From SAR202 cluster bacterium Io17-Chloro-G4 (GTDB taxonomy: Bacteria; Chloroflexota; Dehalococcoidia; Lucifugimonadales; UBA3495), in the NCBI GenBank assembly GCA_002816455.1, contig MUCR01000043.1, positions 1 through 53,665 of the forward strand: a stretch of DNA of 53,665 bases, given 5' to 3'. Within the stretch, counting starts at the first letter, position 1. Each line of letters opens with the position of its first letter. Below, in pieces: positions 41,017 through 50,178 of this stretch. Position numbers and translations under genes: made by a program. The notes under the pieces are model-generated. The model had not been told where the DNA came from. It saw nothing but the letters and a program-made list of their open reading frames with translations, and made no database searches.

Positions 41017-41913
41017 TTACACAGGCACGGGCACGTCCATGGTGTACTTGCTTATCACCTTTTCAACTTTTTCAGCCGAGGCGGCGTCCAAGGGCACCAG
41101 AGGCAGTCTGGGGTTGCCCACATTGAACCCGATGTGGTTTAGAGCGTGCTTGAGCGGGATGGGGTTGGAGACTATAAACATCACTTTGAAAATAGGCAGC
41201 AACCTTCGGTGCTCCGCCGCCGCTTTCTCCACGTCCCCCTCCAGCAGGTAGCCCATCATCTGTTTAATCTGACTACCAACGATGTGGGATAGGACGCTGA
41301 CCACCCCGTAGCCGCCCGTGGCCATGATGGAAAAGGTCTCGTTGTCGTTACCGCTCCATACCTTGAAGCCCTCCGGGGCTCCCTCTATGATGCGGGAGAT
41401 CTGATCCAAGTCGCTGCCAGCTTCTTTAATGCCCACGATATTGTCCACGTCACTGAGGCGAAGGGTGGTCTCGTCGGTCATATTCAGGCTGGTCCGGCTG
41501 GTCACGTTGTAGAGAACGCAGGGTAGATTGGTGCTCTTCGCAATGGCCTTAAAGTGCTGGTAGAGGCCTTCCTGAGGGGGCTTGTTATAGGCAGGCACCG
41601 TCAACAGAAGGGCGTCAGCGCCGACCGACTCGGCCTCTAAGCTAAGTTCAATGCTGTTTGACGTATTGTTGTCAGTGGTTCCGGCTATAACCGCGCCCCG
41701 GTCACCGATGGCCTCTTTCACCTCGGCGTAGAGTCGAATTTTTTCCTCGGCGCTGAGGGTGGGGCCCTCTCCAGTGGTTCCGGTAATCACCAAGCCGTCG
41801 CTGCCCGAGTCGAGGAGAGCGTTGGCGAGACGCTTGGCCTGCTCGTAGTCCACACCGCCCTGCTCATCGAAAGGTGTCACCATTGCGGTTAGCAGCCTGC
41901 CTATCTCTGTCAT
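41017..41913 (-). CDS. dapA: 4-hydroxy-tetrahydrodipicolinate synthase
   Basis: 298 residues. Lys163 (VGIKEAG) forms the Schiff base with pyruvate; Thr46/Thr47 (TGTTGEGPTLS) and Tyr135 complete the proton relay. Arg140 in YNVTSRTSLNM binds the semialdehyde carboxylate; the usual YNVPxRT is YNVTSRT here, a small departure. It commits aspartate semialdehyde to lysine/diaminopimelate. It is last in the dapB-asd-dapA series, all minus strand. Confidence 0.95.
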   Translation of the reverse strand: MTEIGRLLTAMVTPFDEQGGVDYEQAKRLANALLDSGSDGLVITGTTGEGPTLSAEEKIRLYAEVKEAIGDRGAVIAGTTDNNTSNSIELSLEAESVGADALLLTVPAYNKPPQEGLYQHFKAIAKSTNLPCVLYNVTSRTSLNMTDETTLRLSDVDNIVGIKEAGSDLDQISRIIEGAPEGFKVWSGNDNETFSIMATGGYGVVSVLSHIVGSQIKQMMGYLLEGDVEKAAAEHRRLLPIFKVMFIVSNPIPLKHALNHIGFNVGNPRLPLVPLDAASAEKVEKVISKYTMDVPVPV

Positions 41914-42047
41914 ACCGGCCCTCCTTTTGGGCTTTCGTCAGCCTGAACTTAGCCTAAACCTAAGTTGAAACGCTTTTATACTTCGCCGGGGCGCTTTAGT
42001 CAAGGCACGAATTCGAATACCGGATCCGGTCAAGAATCAATTTTAGA

Positions 42048-43115
42048 TTAACCCCTCGCCACGCTTTTTACTTGTTGGGTTTGATTTGGCTTCAGGCAGT
42101 TGCGGGCTACCAGTTCCTCGGCTATCTGTAGGGAATTCAGGGCGGCGCCTTTTCGCAAGTTGTCCGCCGCTATCCACATGACCAGACCGTTGGGGTGGGA
42201 GGAGTCTTGGCGTATCCTTCCCACGAAAACGTCGTCCTTGCCGGTAACGTCCCAGGGCATGGGATAGGAGTCCTGGGACGGGTCGTCCATGACAGTGAGT
42301 CCGGGCAGATCGTTCATAAGCTGGCGCGCTTCATCGGTGGACATGGGACGCTCGAATTCTATATTCACCGCCGCACAGTGCGTAATGTAAACCGGGACCC
42401 GCACGCAGGTGGCGGAAAAACGGATCTGGGGTGCGTGCATGATTTTCTGCGTCTCTTGGCGCATCTTTTGCTCTTCAAAGGTATAACCGTCGTCTCCGAA
42501 ACGGTCGATGCGGGGAATTACGTTAAAGGCGAGTTGTTGGCCGATGGCTTCCGTTCTGGCCGGTTTTCCGTCCAAAACGTCTTGGGCCTGTTCGCGAAGT
42601 TCGACCATGGGCGCCCCGCCAGCCCCGGACGCCGATTGGTAGGTAGAAGCCATGATGCGGACGATGGGGTTCACTTGATGCAGAGGATGGGCTGCCATCA
42701 CCAGAGGCGTGGTGGAGCAATTGGGTATAGATAAAATGCCCGAGTGCCACTCTACGTCGGCCCCGTTGACTTCAGGCACAACCAAGGGCACGTCGTCCCG
42801 CATTCGGAATGCCGAGCCGTCATCAATGACCACCGCTCCCGCAGCCACGGCCGCCGGAGCCAAGCGACGGCTGACTTCGCTGGTGACGCCAATAAAGGCG
42901 ATGTCGACTCCGGCGAAGGAATCCTCTGTCGCTTCTTCTACGACCAATTCCTGGCTACCGACGGTCAACCGCTTGCCCACGGACCGGCTGGAGGCCAGCG
43001 CTTTTATCTTGGGCAACTGGGAATAGCGTTCTTCGGCGATGCGGAAGAATTCGGCGCCAACGGCCCCTGTGGCGCCCACCACTGCAATGCTCAGGTCTTT
43101 GAGACTAGTTGTCAT
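42048..43115 (-). CDS. asd: Aspartate-semialdehyde dehydrogenase
   Basis: 355 residues. VVGATGAVG (residues 12-20) binds NADP, Cys133 (IPNCSTTP) is the nucleophile, and QSASGAGGAPM and the RVPVYITHCAAVN segment (His) finish the active site. It makes aspartate semialdehyde for lysine, threonine and methionine. Lies between dapB and dapA, so all three steps toward dihydrodipicolinate reduction are grouped. Confidence 0.95.
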   Translation of the reverse strand: MTTSLKDLSIAVVGATGAVGAEFFRIAEERYSQLPKIKALASSRSVGKRLTVGSQELVVEEATEDSFAGVDIAFIGVTSEVSRRLAPAAVAAGAVVIDDGSAFRMRDDVPLVVPEVNGADVEWHSGILSIPNCSTTPLVMAAHPLHQVNPIVRIMASTYQSASGAGGAPMVELREQAQDVLDGKPARTEAIGQQLAFNVIPRIDRFGDDGYTFEEQKMRQETQKIMHAPQIRFSATCVRVPVYITHCAAVNIEFERPMSTDEARQLMNDLPGLTVMDDPSQDSYPMPWDVTGKDDVFVGRIRQDSSHPNGLVMWIAADNLRKGAALNSLQIAEELVARNCLKPNQTQQVKSVARG

Positions 43116-43130
43116 TTAGAACCTTTGACT

Positions 43131-43206
43131 TAACCGCAGAGATCGCAGAGGCCGCAGAGGAATCGATTCCAATTCGTTCTCAACTCTGCGATCTCTGCGG
43201 TGAAAC
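43131..43206. repeat. CGCAGAG-type inverted repeat element, copy E
   Basis: TTAACCGCAGAGATCGCAGA then GGCCGCAGAGG on the left; CTCAACTCTGCGATCTCTGC then GGTGAAA on the right. The arms pair over about 20 bases. It fills most of the gap between dapB and asd. Confidence 0.85.
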
Positions 43207-43231
43207 CCTTGTGGTGCTCTCCAGGATGGTT

Positions 43232-44020
43232 CTATAGTCCTAGGATGTTTTCCAAGCCTACCACAAGGCCCGGACGGGCAACAACTTCCTGGATGCAACG
43301 TATGACCCCGGGCATGTAGCAGTCCCTTCCCAAGGTGTCGTGGCGCAGCGTCACGGTCTGGCCGGCAGCGCCGAAGATTACCTCATGGTGGGCGCTGCGG
43401 CCGGGCATGCGGATGCTATGAATACTTACCCCGTTATGCTCCGCTCCCCTGGCGTTGGGAATGTGCTCTTTTTCCGGTTGGTTCCGGGAAAAGCTTTTGC
43501 TCTCACCCAAGCTCCGAGCCAAGGCCAGGGCAAACCCGGAGGGCGAGTCAATTTTGGCTTCGTGGTGGGCTTCCACGATGTCAACGTAGTCAAAGTAAGG
43601 CGCAGCTTGCTCCGCCAACCGTTTTAACACAACAGCGCCGAGAGCGAAGTTGGGGGCGACGATTATCCCGATGCTTTTGTCATGGGCCAAGGCGTCCAAC
43701 TGGGCCAGTTGTTCTTGGCTGTAACCGCTGGCGCCCAACACCAAATTTATGGACCGGGCTGCAGCGACGGTCGCAGCCTCCAAGGAAACGGCGGCGTTTG
43801 TAAAATCCACCATGACATCGGGCTTAACGCGCTGGAGCAGCTCGTCCAAATCGGTGGAAAGGGGCACTTGGTCTCCATTGGGCAGGTTCAGTGAAGGGCC
43901 GCGGTCCTGGAGACAAGTGGAGCCCACCAAAGCCAAGTCGTCTTGGCGGCTAACCGCTGCGACGGTTTCCGTACCCATTTTCCCAGTAGCGCCATTTACT
44001 ACGACCTTTATGGTTGCCAT
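43232..44020 (-). CDS. dapB: 4-hydroxy-tetrahydrodipicolinate reductase
   Basis: 262 residues. VVNGATGKMGTE binds the nucleotide; VDFTNAAV, APNFALGAVV and EAHHEAKIDSPSGFAL give the catalytic His-His and Lys. Relatives end as here with the FG-x-x-G strand and a final helix. ATG at 44020 is chosen, 5 bases after GGGAG; GTG at 44026 overlaps the ribosome site. First gene of the dapB-asd-dapA series. Confidence 0.95.
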   Translation of the reverse strand: MATIKVVVNGATGKMGTETVAAVSRQDDLALVGSTCLQDRGPSLNLPNGDQVPLSTDLDELLQRVKPDVMVDFTNAAVSLEAATVAAARSINLVLGASGYSQEQLAQLDALAHDKSIGIIVAPNFALGAVVLKRLAEQAAPYFDYVDIVEAHHEAKIDSPSGFALALARSLGESKSFSRNQPEKEHIPNARGAEHNGVSIHSIRMPGRSAHHEVIFGAAGQTVTLRHDTLGRDCYMPGVIRCIQEVVARPGLVVGLENILGL

Positions 44021-44350
44021 GACCACTCCCTAAGCGTCACCGGCGTGCGAGATTTTGCCCCCGAAATGTCGTTGATAGACTCCCAATTTTATCACGAATT
44101 GGTAGCTGAAATGATATGTCGAAGCTCTCAGAGTGCGGCGCCGTAATCCAGCCTAATGCATGAAAATTGTGCTGCAAAAATTACGCTCCACCGCCTGAAG
44201 AGGTGAAGGGTAGTTGACGGGGCCAAATGGCGCTTCTACACTGCTCGTAAGCAATCGCAGTGGCAGAACTTACAAAGAGTCCCGTTAAATGGGAAATTCT
44301 GGCAACGGGGTATTTTTGCACGGTATTTTTGCAAAAAAGGGGAAAGTACC
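44021..44350. other. Gap with a 12-bp direct repeat
   Basis: No gene seen. GGTATTTTTGCA occurs at 44309-44320 and again at 44322-44333, with one base between, directly before the ribosome site AAAAGGGGAAAG of the amidohydrolase. Possibly a regulator site or slippage duplication. Confidence 0.5.
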
Positions 44351-45205
44351 ATGGCAACTCAAACTAAGACAATCGACTCACAAGTACATGCTTATGCACG
44401 GAATACCCCAGAGCGTCCTTGGCACGGGATATTACAGGGGCCGGATGAGGTCACCGGAGACGATATGGTGGCGGCGATGGACGCCGTGGGCGTTGATGGA
44501 GCTTTGCTGATTTCACCGCATAGAATGTACCATTGGGATGCCAGCTATGCCCTGGGGGTGTACGCACAACATCCGAGCAAGTTCGGCGTAATCCGGCCGT
44601 TCGATCCCGAATCGGAAAGGGTGGCCGACGAATTCGCTGAGTGGGCAGCCACACCGGGCGTAGTTGGAGCTCGCATAATGCTCACAGCCGGGGAATTCCA
44701 AGGGGATCACCCGGGTCTCAATCAGATACTCGCTGCAGGCGCCAAAGCCGGTATTCCGGTGAACGTCATGGCTTCAGGCAAGCTGCCTCTATTAGGGGAA
44801 CTGGCCCGCCGCAATCCAGAGACTCAGATTGTGATCGACCATGTGGGTCTAGCCCAGCCATTCGAGCCGCCGGCGCCGCCTGAACCCTTTGCCGATTTGT
44901 CCAACGTGGTTTCTCTTGCTGCCTACGACAACGTGGCCATCAAGATTTCCGGAGCCTGTACGCTGGCCCATCAGCCATTCCCCTACCCGGACATCTGGGA
45001 GCCTCTGGGCAAGATATTCGACGCCTTTGGCTTCGACCGATGCTTGTGGGGCACCGACTGGACTCGCGCTGTGGAATTGTTGACCTACGAGCAGGGCGTT
45101 GAGGCGTTCCGGGTTACGGACCAGCTCTCGGATTCAGAGCGTTCCACGCTCATGGGCGGGTCCCTCGCGAAAATTTACAAGTGGTCGCCTGACATTGGTG
45201 TGTAA
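44351..45205 (+). CDS. Amidohydrolase-2 family hydrolase, second copy
   Basis: 284 residues, same family as the gene at 6912. IDSQVHAYA again has QxH in place of HxH, IVIDHVGLAQP gives the central His and LWGTDWTRAVE the Asp of the last strand. The two proteins share layout but differ widely, so they likely serve different substrates. It has a His residue in LISPHRMYHWD that could add a ligand. AAAAGGGG precedes the ATG. Followed closely by the kinase remnant with its own promoter. Confidence 0.83.
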   Translation: MATQTKTIDSQVHAYARNTPERPWHGILQGPDEVTGDDMVAAMDAVGVDGALLISPHRMYHWDASYALGVYAQHPSKFGVIRPFDPESERVADEFAEWAATPGVVGARIMLTAGEFQGDHPGLNQILAAGAKAGIPVNVMASGKLPLLGELARRNPETQIVIDHVGLAQPFEPPAPPEPFADLSNVVSLAAYDNVAIKISGACTLAHQPFPYPDIWEPLGKIFDAFGFDRCLWGTDWTRAVELLTYEQGVEAFRVTDQLSDSERSTLMGGSLAKIYKWSPDIGV

Positions 45206-45219
45206 AGACGGGTTATAAT
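45189..45219 (+). promoter_or_regulatory. Promoter ahead of the kinase remnant, leaderless type
   Basis: CTGACA (45189-45194) and a perfect TATAAT (45214-45219), 19 bases apart. The box ends only 6 bases before the ATG at 45226, so transcription would begin about at the start codon. Confidence 0.5.
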
Positions 45220-45225
45220 AACGGC

Positions 45226-45718
45226 ATGTACGGCCTGCCTCCCACCCGTCACAGAACGGTTTTGCTCTACTCCATGTTCTATCTTGCCTTGGCCGGCGTA
45301 GCTGCGCGAGGGCTGGATGTTTATTTTTCCAACGATTTGGAGTGGCGGTGGGTAGCGCTCCCTCTAATACTGAGTTTCGGGTTCTTGGCCTCCACATCTC
45401 ATTGGCCTATTGGGCGGCTATGGCGGTTTCCTCACTTTTATCTGGCTATCCAAACTGCGGTCGTTTAGCGCTGTCGCTGCTGCCTCCTCAAATAGGCGTT
45501 TGGCCCATCCTGTACTTTCTTTTAAGCGCTCAGGCAATGATCCTGTTCCCTCAACGGATAGGATTCTCGTGGATCACCATTTTCGCGGCGGCGGCACTGA
45601 GTTCAATAATCTACGACGAAGGTTGGCGGGAAGGCCTCCTAAGTGCTGCGGTATACGCCTCGGGGTATTATTTCTTCGGCGCCTTCGCAACGGCCACGGC
45701 TCAGGCCGAAGCGGCCCG
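45226..45718 (+). pseudogene. Membrane part of a NarL-type histidine kinase, frameshifted
   Basis: Translation starts at 45226 with MYGLPPTRHRTVLLYSMFYL and continues to YLAIQTAVV near 45464, where a TAG follows. The sequence goes on in another frame as LALSLLPPQIGVWPILYFLL to ATATAQAEAAR near 45716. Together these make five or six hydrophobic helices, a membrane sensor. A base has been lost at about 45464 and the frame changes again near 45718, so no full protein can be made unless the shifts are sequencing errors. Confidence 0.75.
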
Positions 45719-46330
45719 GCACAGGAGCTGCTTCAGGAGCTTGAATCAGCTAACCAACAACTCAGAGAGTACGCTGCCCAGGCTGAGGACCTGGCGGCAG
45801 CCCAGGAACGCAACCGTCTTGCCAGGGAGCTCCACGACTCGGCTACTCAGACCATTTTTAGCATGACCCTTACCGCCGAGTCCTCTCGAATCCTCTTGAA
45901 ACGGGACCCAAAACAGGTGGAACCCCAACTGGACCGGCTGAATGAGTTGGCTCAAGGAGCCCTCGAGGAGATGCGTACTCTAATCCATGAGCTCCGCCCC
46001 ACGGCCGTGGCCGAAGAAGGTCTGATTCCAGCCCTCCATCATCATGTGGACTCACTAGAGCAACGCGATGGATTGGTTGTTGAACTGAACATCCACGGCG
46101 ACTCCAGCATAGGCAGGGAACAAGAAGAGGGACTGTTCCGCATCGTTCAGGAAAGTTTGAACAACGTGTCTAAGCATGCCCGAGTCGACAAAGCCCAGAT
46201 TACTTTGCAGCAGACCAACGGACGCGTCGTGCTGGCAGTCGAAGACCAAGGCGTGGGTTTCGATGTCTCAACGGTCCCGCAGGGCGAAGAGCATATAGGA
46301 CTACGCCTGTCCGCAATCTACGGGCGCAGG
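45716..46330 (+). pseudogene. HisKA_3/HATPase core of the same kinase, 3' truncated
   Basis: In a third frame: AQELLQELESANQQLREYAA coiled coil, then ERNRLARELHDSATQTIFSM with the phospho-accepting His of the NarL/LiaS class, IVQESLNNVSKHA (N box) and VEDQGVGFDVS (G1 box). After EEHIGLR the family's RERA/GG segment is lost and the DNA runs into the 3' end of dppF on the other strand (the open frame formally continues to 46480). The response-regulator gene that normally follows is gone. A deletion joined this gene to the transporter locus. Confidence 0.8.
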
Positions 46331-46331
46331 C

Positions 46332-47303
46332 TCAGTAAAGGTGGCAGGTCACTTTGTGGTCGTTACCCATGTCTTTTTGGACTGGAACATCCACCGAGCA
46401 TTTGTCCATCGCAAAAGGACACCGTGGGTGGAACCTGCAGCCCACAGGTGGGTTTATTGGGGAAGGCACCTCTCCCGTGAGCACAATCTCCTCCCTCTGA
46501 ACATCGGGATGAGCGGGGAGGGCTGCCGAAAAGAGAGCCTTGGTGTAGGGGTGCAACGGATTCTCGTATAGTTCCTCTGTGGGGCTGTACTCTACTATTT
46601 CCCCCAGATACATTACCGCTGTCTGGTGGGCCATGTATCGCACGGTCGCCAGATTGTGGGCCACGAGCAAAAAGGCGACACCGGTTTCTTTTTGCAAATC
46701 CACCAGCAGGTTCATCACCTGGGCGCGGATTGACACGTCCAAGGCCGAAACCGGTTCATCTAGAATAATCAGCTTGGGGTACGAAGCCAAAGCACTGGCT
46801 ACCGCAACCCTTTGTCGCTGACCGCCACTAAATTCGTGAGGATATAGGTCTCCCTGGTACTGTTGGAGACCTACTTGGGAGAGCACTTCCGCCACTCGGT
46901 CGTCCTTCTCTTGCTTGGACACATTGCGATTTACTACCAATGCTTCGGATACGATGTCTCGAACCCGCATTCTGGGACTCAACGAAGACCAAGGGTCTTG
47001 GAATACTGCTTGCACCAAGGTTCGATATTCCTTTAGATCCTGGCCTCGGAAGGACTGGATGTCCCGGTTTTCTAAGAGAATCTTTCCGTCGGTGGGCGTC
47101 TCAAGCCTCAGAATCATTTTGGAAGTGGTGGTTTTTCCGCAGCCCGACTCACCTACCAGACCAAGAGTCTCGCCCTCATTGATGCTGAAATCAATGCCGT
47201 TGACCGCCTGTACCTGCCCCACGGTCTTCATCATGACCAGTCCCTTGGTCAAGGGGAAGTGCTTGGTAAGATTTTCTGCGCGGAGCAGTTCTTTTGCCGC
47301 CAC
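46332..47303 (-). CDS. dppF: Oligo/dipeptide ABC transporter ATPase
   Basis: 323 residues. Walker [11 protein letters not shown]-loop [12 protein letters not shown], signature FSGGQRQR, Walker [13 protein letters not shown] and the His of VAHNL are all intact. The C-terminal extension [14 protein letters not shown] is the Cys-rich oligo_HPY tail of Dpp/Opp ATPases that binds an iron-sulfur cluster or zinc. It starts two bases after the dppD stop. Its 3' end meets the truncated kinase. Confidence 0.93.
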   Translation of the reverse strand: MAAKELLRAENLTKHFPLTKGLVMMKTVGQVQAVNGIDFSINEGETLGLVGESGCGKTTTSKMILRLETPTDGKILLENRDIQSFRGQDLKEYRTLVQAVFQDPWSSLSPRMRVRDIVSEALVVNRNVSKQEKDDRVAEVLSQVGLQQYQGDLYPHEFSGGQRQRVAVASALASYPKLIILDEPVSALDVSIRAQVMNLLVDLQKETGVAFLLVAHNLATVRYMAHQTAVMYLGEIVEYSPTEELYENPLHPYTKALFSAALPAHPDVQREEIVLTGEVPSPINPPVGCRFHPRCPFAMDKCSVDVPVQKDMGNDHKVTCHLY

Positions 47304-47305
47304 GT

Positions 47306-48304
47306 TTACTCTACCGCCTGTTGTTGCGACGCAGATTCCTCCGGCTGGTTATCCCAATCCGGGGTGAGCATCCAACAGTGGGTTATATGGTCTTGGTCTA
47401 TTTCAATCCTAGGTGGGTATTCTCTTCGGCATATGTCTTTGGCGTGGGAGCACCGCTCTGCGAACCGGCAACCATTGGGGAGTGCGTACAATGCCGGCGG
47501 TTGCCCATCGATAGCAAATAGCCGGTCGGTCCGGTCCATCTGAGGTACCGAAGCCATCAGAGCCTGCGTATAGGGATGGGAAGGTTGGTTGAACAATTCC
47601 CTTACGTCAGCGTCTTCGACGATACGGCCAGCGTACATCACCGCTACCCGGTCACACATCCGGGCGACGATGCCAAAATCGTGGGTTATGAAAATAATCG
47701 CCAACCCCGTCTCTGCCTGGATGTCCTTCAGCAACTGTAAATATTGAAGCTGAATAGTCACGTCCAAGGCGGTGGTAGGCTCGTCGGCAATGATTACTTT
47801 GGGTGAAGAAGATATTGCGATGGCACCGAGGACACGCTGCTTCATGCCGCCGCTCATCTGGTGGGGGAAGTCGTCTAACCGGCTTTCCGGTGCGGCGACT
47901 CTGACATTCCTGAGGGCGTCAATCGTTCGGCTAACCATGTCTTTCCGGTCAGTGCGCTGGTGAGTAGCCAACGCCTCCTTTAACTGGTTGCCGATGGTAA
48001 ACACTGGGTTGAGAGAAGTTTGAGGATCCTGAAGAATCATGGAAATCTTGCGGCCCCGCATTTCCCGCATTTCATTGTCGGATTTGGGAACTATATCCTC
48101 TCCGTCCAGGATTATCTCTCCTGAAACGATGCGTGCTGCGGGCTTGGGAATCAGGCGTAACAGGGAGAGGGCGGTCATGGTTTTGCCGCAACCCGACTCC
48201 CCAACAATCCCCAGCGTTTCTCCCTCGCGCAACGAAAAACTTACTCCGTCCACCGCCTTGGTCACTCCCCAGCGATTGAAGAAGTAGGTATGAAGGTCGC
48301 GCAC
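47306..48304 (-). CDS. dppD: Oligo/dipeptide ABC transporter ATPase
   Basis: 332 residues. Walker [43 protein letters not shown] and ITHDFG are intact, with the [14 protein letters not shown] tail. It pairs with DppF as the two motor subunits. The GTG start gives a slightly short first strand; the frame is open some 12 codons upstream ([11 protein letters not shown]), with no standard start codon there, so the true N-terminus may be longer. 36 bases after dppC. Confidence 0.92.
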   Translation of the reverse strand: MRDLHTYFFNRWGVTKAVDGVSFSLREGETLGIVGESGCGKTMTALSLLRLIPKPAARIVSGEIILDGEDIVPKSDNEMREMRGRKISMILQDPQTSLNPVFTIGNQLKEALATHQRTDRKDMVSRTIDALRNVRVAAPESRLDDFPHQMSGGMKQRVLGAIAISSSPKVIIADEPTTALDVTIQLQYLQLLKDIQAETGLAIIFITHDFGIVARMCDRVAVMYAGRIVEDADVRELFNQPSHPYTQALMASVPQMDRTDRLFAIDGQPPALYALPNGCRFAERCSHAKDICRREYPPRIEIDQDHITHCWMLTPDWDNQPEESASQQQAVE

Positions 48305-48340
48305 GTCCAGAACCGTTGCTCCAAATTTATTAGCGATTAA

Positions 48341-49420
48341 TCACACCTGCCTCTGTTTGGGGTCAAGTCGGTCCCGCAGCCAATCCCCCATTAGGTTCAT
48401 GGACATCACCACCAGCATGATGGCCACGCCGGGAAAGAGCGAAACCCACCAGTGGGTAATAATAAGCTCCCGGCCATCGGCGACCATCAACCCCCAGGCT
48501 GGCTGAGGTCTGGGTATGCCAGCCCCCAAGAAACTCAAGGTAGACTCCAAAATGATAACGAACCCCACTTGAAGGGTAGCCAGGACGACTATACTGTTAA
48601 ACACGTTGGGGAAAACGTGGCGGAGCATGATTCGGGCGTTGGATGCCCCCGACACTTTGGCTCTGGACACGTAGTCTTGCACGCGCACCGTCAGGGTCTC
48701 TCCCCGGGCCTGTCTGGCGTATTGGGCCCACAAGAAAATCACAAGTACTATTACGATTGTCTTGAAACTGGCCCCCAAGGCAGCCACTAGAACCAATGCC
48801 ATCAGAATGATGGGGATGGACAGAGAGATATCCACCAAGCGCATTATCAGTGCGTCTACCCATCCGCTGAAGTAGCCAGCCGTGATTCCTAAGGCTGTTC
48901 CGATGGTTCCGGCTATGACGATGGCAATGGCCGCTACTATGATGGATATTCTTGAGCCGTAGATAATCCGGCTAAGGATGTCCCTGCCAACCTTGTCCGT
49001 GCCCAGCAAGTAGGTTGTTTGGCCCCCGGCCTGGGTAACAATTTCTAACTGGTCGCCGACCACCACGGGCCGGTCAGCATTTTCCGAGCCGGATGTTATC
49101 AACCTTGCTTTGCCGATTTGAACTTGAGTCTGTGCTGCCTCAAGACGCAACTCGTTGTCCCTGTTACTGGCGGTGATTAGCTCTACTACTGTCTTTACTG
49201 CGGTTTTTTCTCCCACCCAAGCTGGGGGCAACAACCGCGCCTTCAAGTCGCCTTCCTTGGGCGGGTGCGGGGCAATCAGAGGGGCGAAGATGGCCGGCAC
49301 AACCATCACAATCAGCAATATCAGCATCGGCAGGATTGGGTACCTATTAGCTTCACCCAATCCACGGCGAATCCGTGGTGGAGAGTACCACGGTTTTTTA
49401 ACTACTATTTCTGAGGCCAT
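48341..49420 (-). CDS. dppC: Oligo/dipeptide ABC transporter permease with enlarged outer loop
   Basis: 359 residues with six membrane helices and the EAA loop (RVQDYVSRAKVSGASNARIM). YLLGTDKVGRDILSRIIYGS is the standard strand before the second helix. Typical DppC has about 290-300 residues. The extra ~65 residues (about 70-135: AVKTVVELITASNRDNELRL and onward) lie in the first outer loop, where most homologues have only a short HPLGTD turn, and may contact the binding protein. Confidence 0.9.
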   Translation of the reverse strand: MASEIVVKKPWYSPPRIRRGLGEANRYPILPMLILLIVMVVPAIFAPLIAPHPPKEGDLKARLLPPAWVGEKTAVKTVVELITASNRDNELRLEAAQTQVQIGKARLITSGSENADRPVVVGDQLEIVTQAGGQTTYLLGTDKVGRDILSRIIYGSRISIIVAAIAIVIAGTIGTALGITAGYFSGWVDALIMRLVDISLSIPIILMALVLVAALGASFKTIVIVLVIFLWAQYARQARGETLTVRVQDYVSRAKVSGASNARIMLRHVFPNVFNSIVVLATLQVGFVIILESTLSFLGAGIPRPQPAWGLMVADGRELIITHWWVSLFPGVAIMLVVMSMNLMGDWLRDRLDPKQRQV

Positions 49421-50178
49421 TGATGTACCTAAACCGGATTCGGATCCTGATTCAGATATAGAAATGATGGGGCCATCTTTGGAGAAGAGAGCTTTACAAT
49501 TACAGGGCTATACAACAGGGCTATGCAAAACAACGAAATTCCCAGCCCACCAAAGTCCTCCCTGGCATTACTCCAGCCCAAAGCGTCTGGCCATTAACCC
49601 TAAAACCTGCCCGACTGCTGACCCGGATGATGAATAGTATGCCGTTGATCGCTTCATAAGAGGGTGCTCAACATTTGGGGTTAACCATAGCTGAACAATC
49701 GGGATTCACTCTACAAATTTTGAGGTTGCCTGTCAAGAAGCTTCAACTTACAACCGGGCCTAAAATCATTGACTATTTGCGGGTTATTCGTTCAAAAAAA
49801 GCGCAACAGAAATTTGGAAAATCATGAAAGATTAAGTTTCCGGTCTTACAACTCTGGTAGGGAAAGGCGTAAAAGAAAGGCCTAAAACTTGAACAAAGGT
49901 CCAAGTCGGTATATTTGCAGTATTGACAGTTACTCTGTGGTTTTGCTAGATTGCTAAAGTCTGTCTACTAGCCTTGGGCTAATTCCGCTAAAAGAGCAAC
50001 AACGGGGCAGACGTGGACCATCGCTCGAGTTGAAACGGTTAGATGCGGATAGACCGTTGAAAATGCTAGTCCAGTGTGACTGGCTAATTTTGACGGCGAT
50101 TTACCTAAGATGGCCTAGACTGTTTCATAACCGGCTGTTGGAGCTATGGTCGCTAAATTAGTTGGAGGGCAAATCGGA
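49421..50178. other. Long divergent control region between dppC and dppA
   Basis: About 750 bases without a supported gene, more AT-rich than the rest. It has an ACAGGGCTAT direct repeat near 49500-49520 and the promoter noted below. Nothing else is seen on either strand. Confidence 0.5.
49923..49952 (+). promoter_or_regulatory. Candidate promoter toward dppA
   Basis: A perfect TTGACA (49923-49928) and TAGATT (49947-49952, four of six) with an 18-base spacer, 227 bases before the dppA start. Confidence 0.35.

Noticed and set aside
31495-43206. CGCAGAG repeats as a CRISPR array.
   Set aside because: Copies are kilobases apart with no regular spacers or cas genes.
49155-49637. Plus-strand frame from dppC into the control region.
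   Set aside because: Its first half is antisense to dppC and the rest has no motif or ribosome site.
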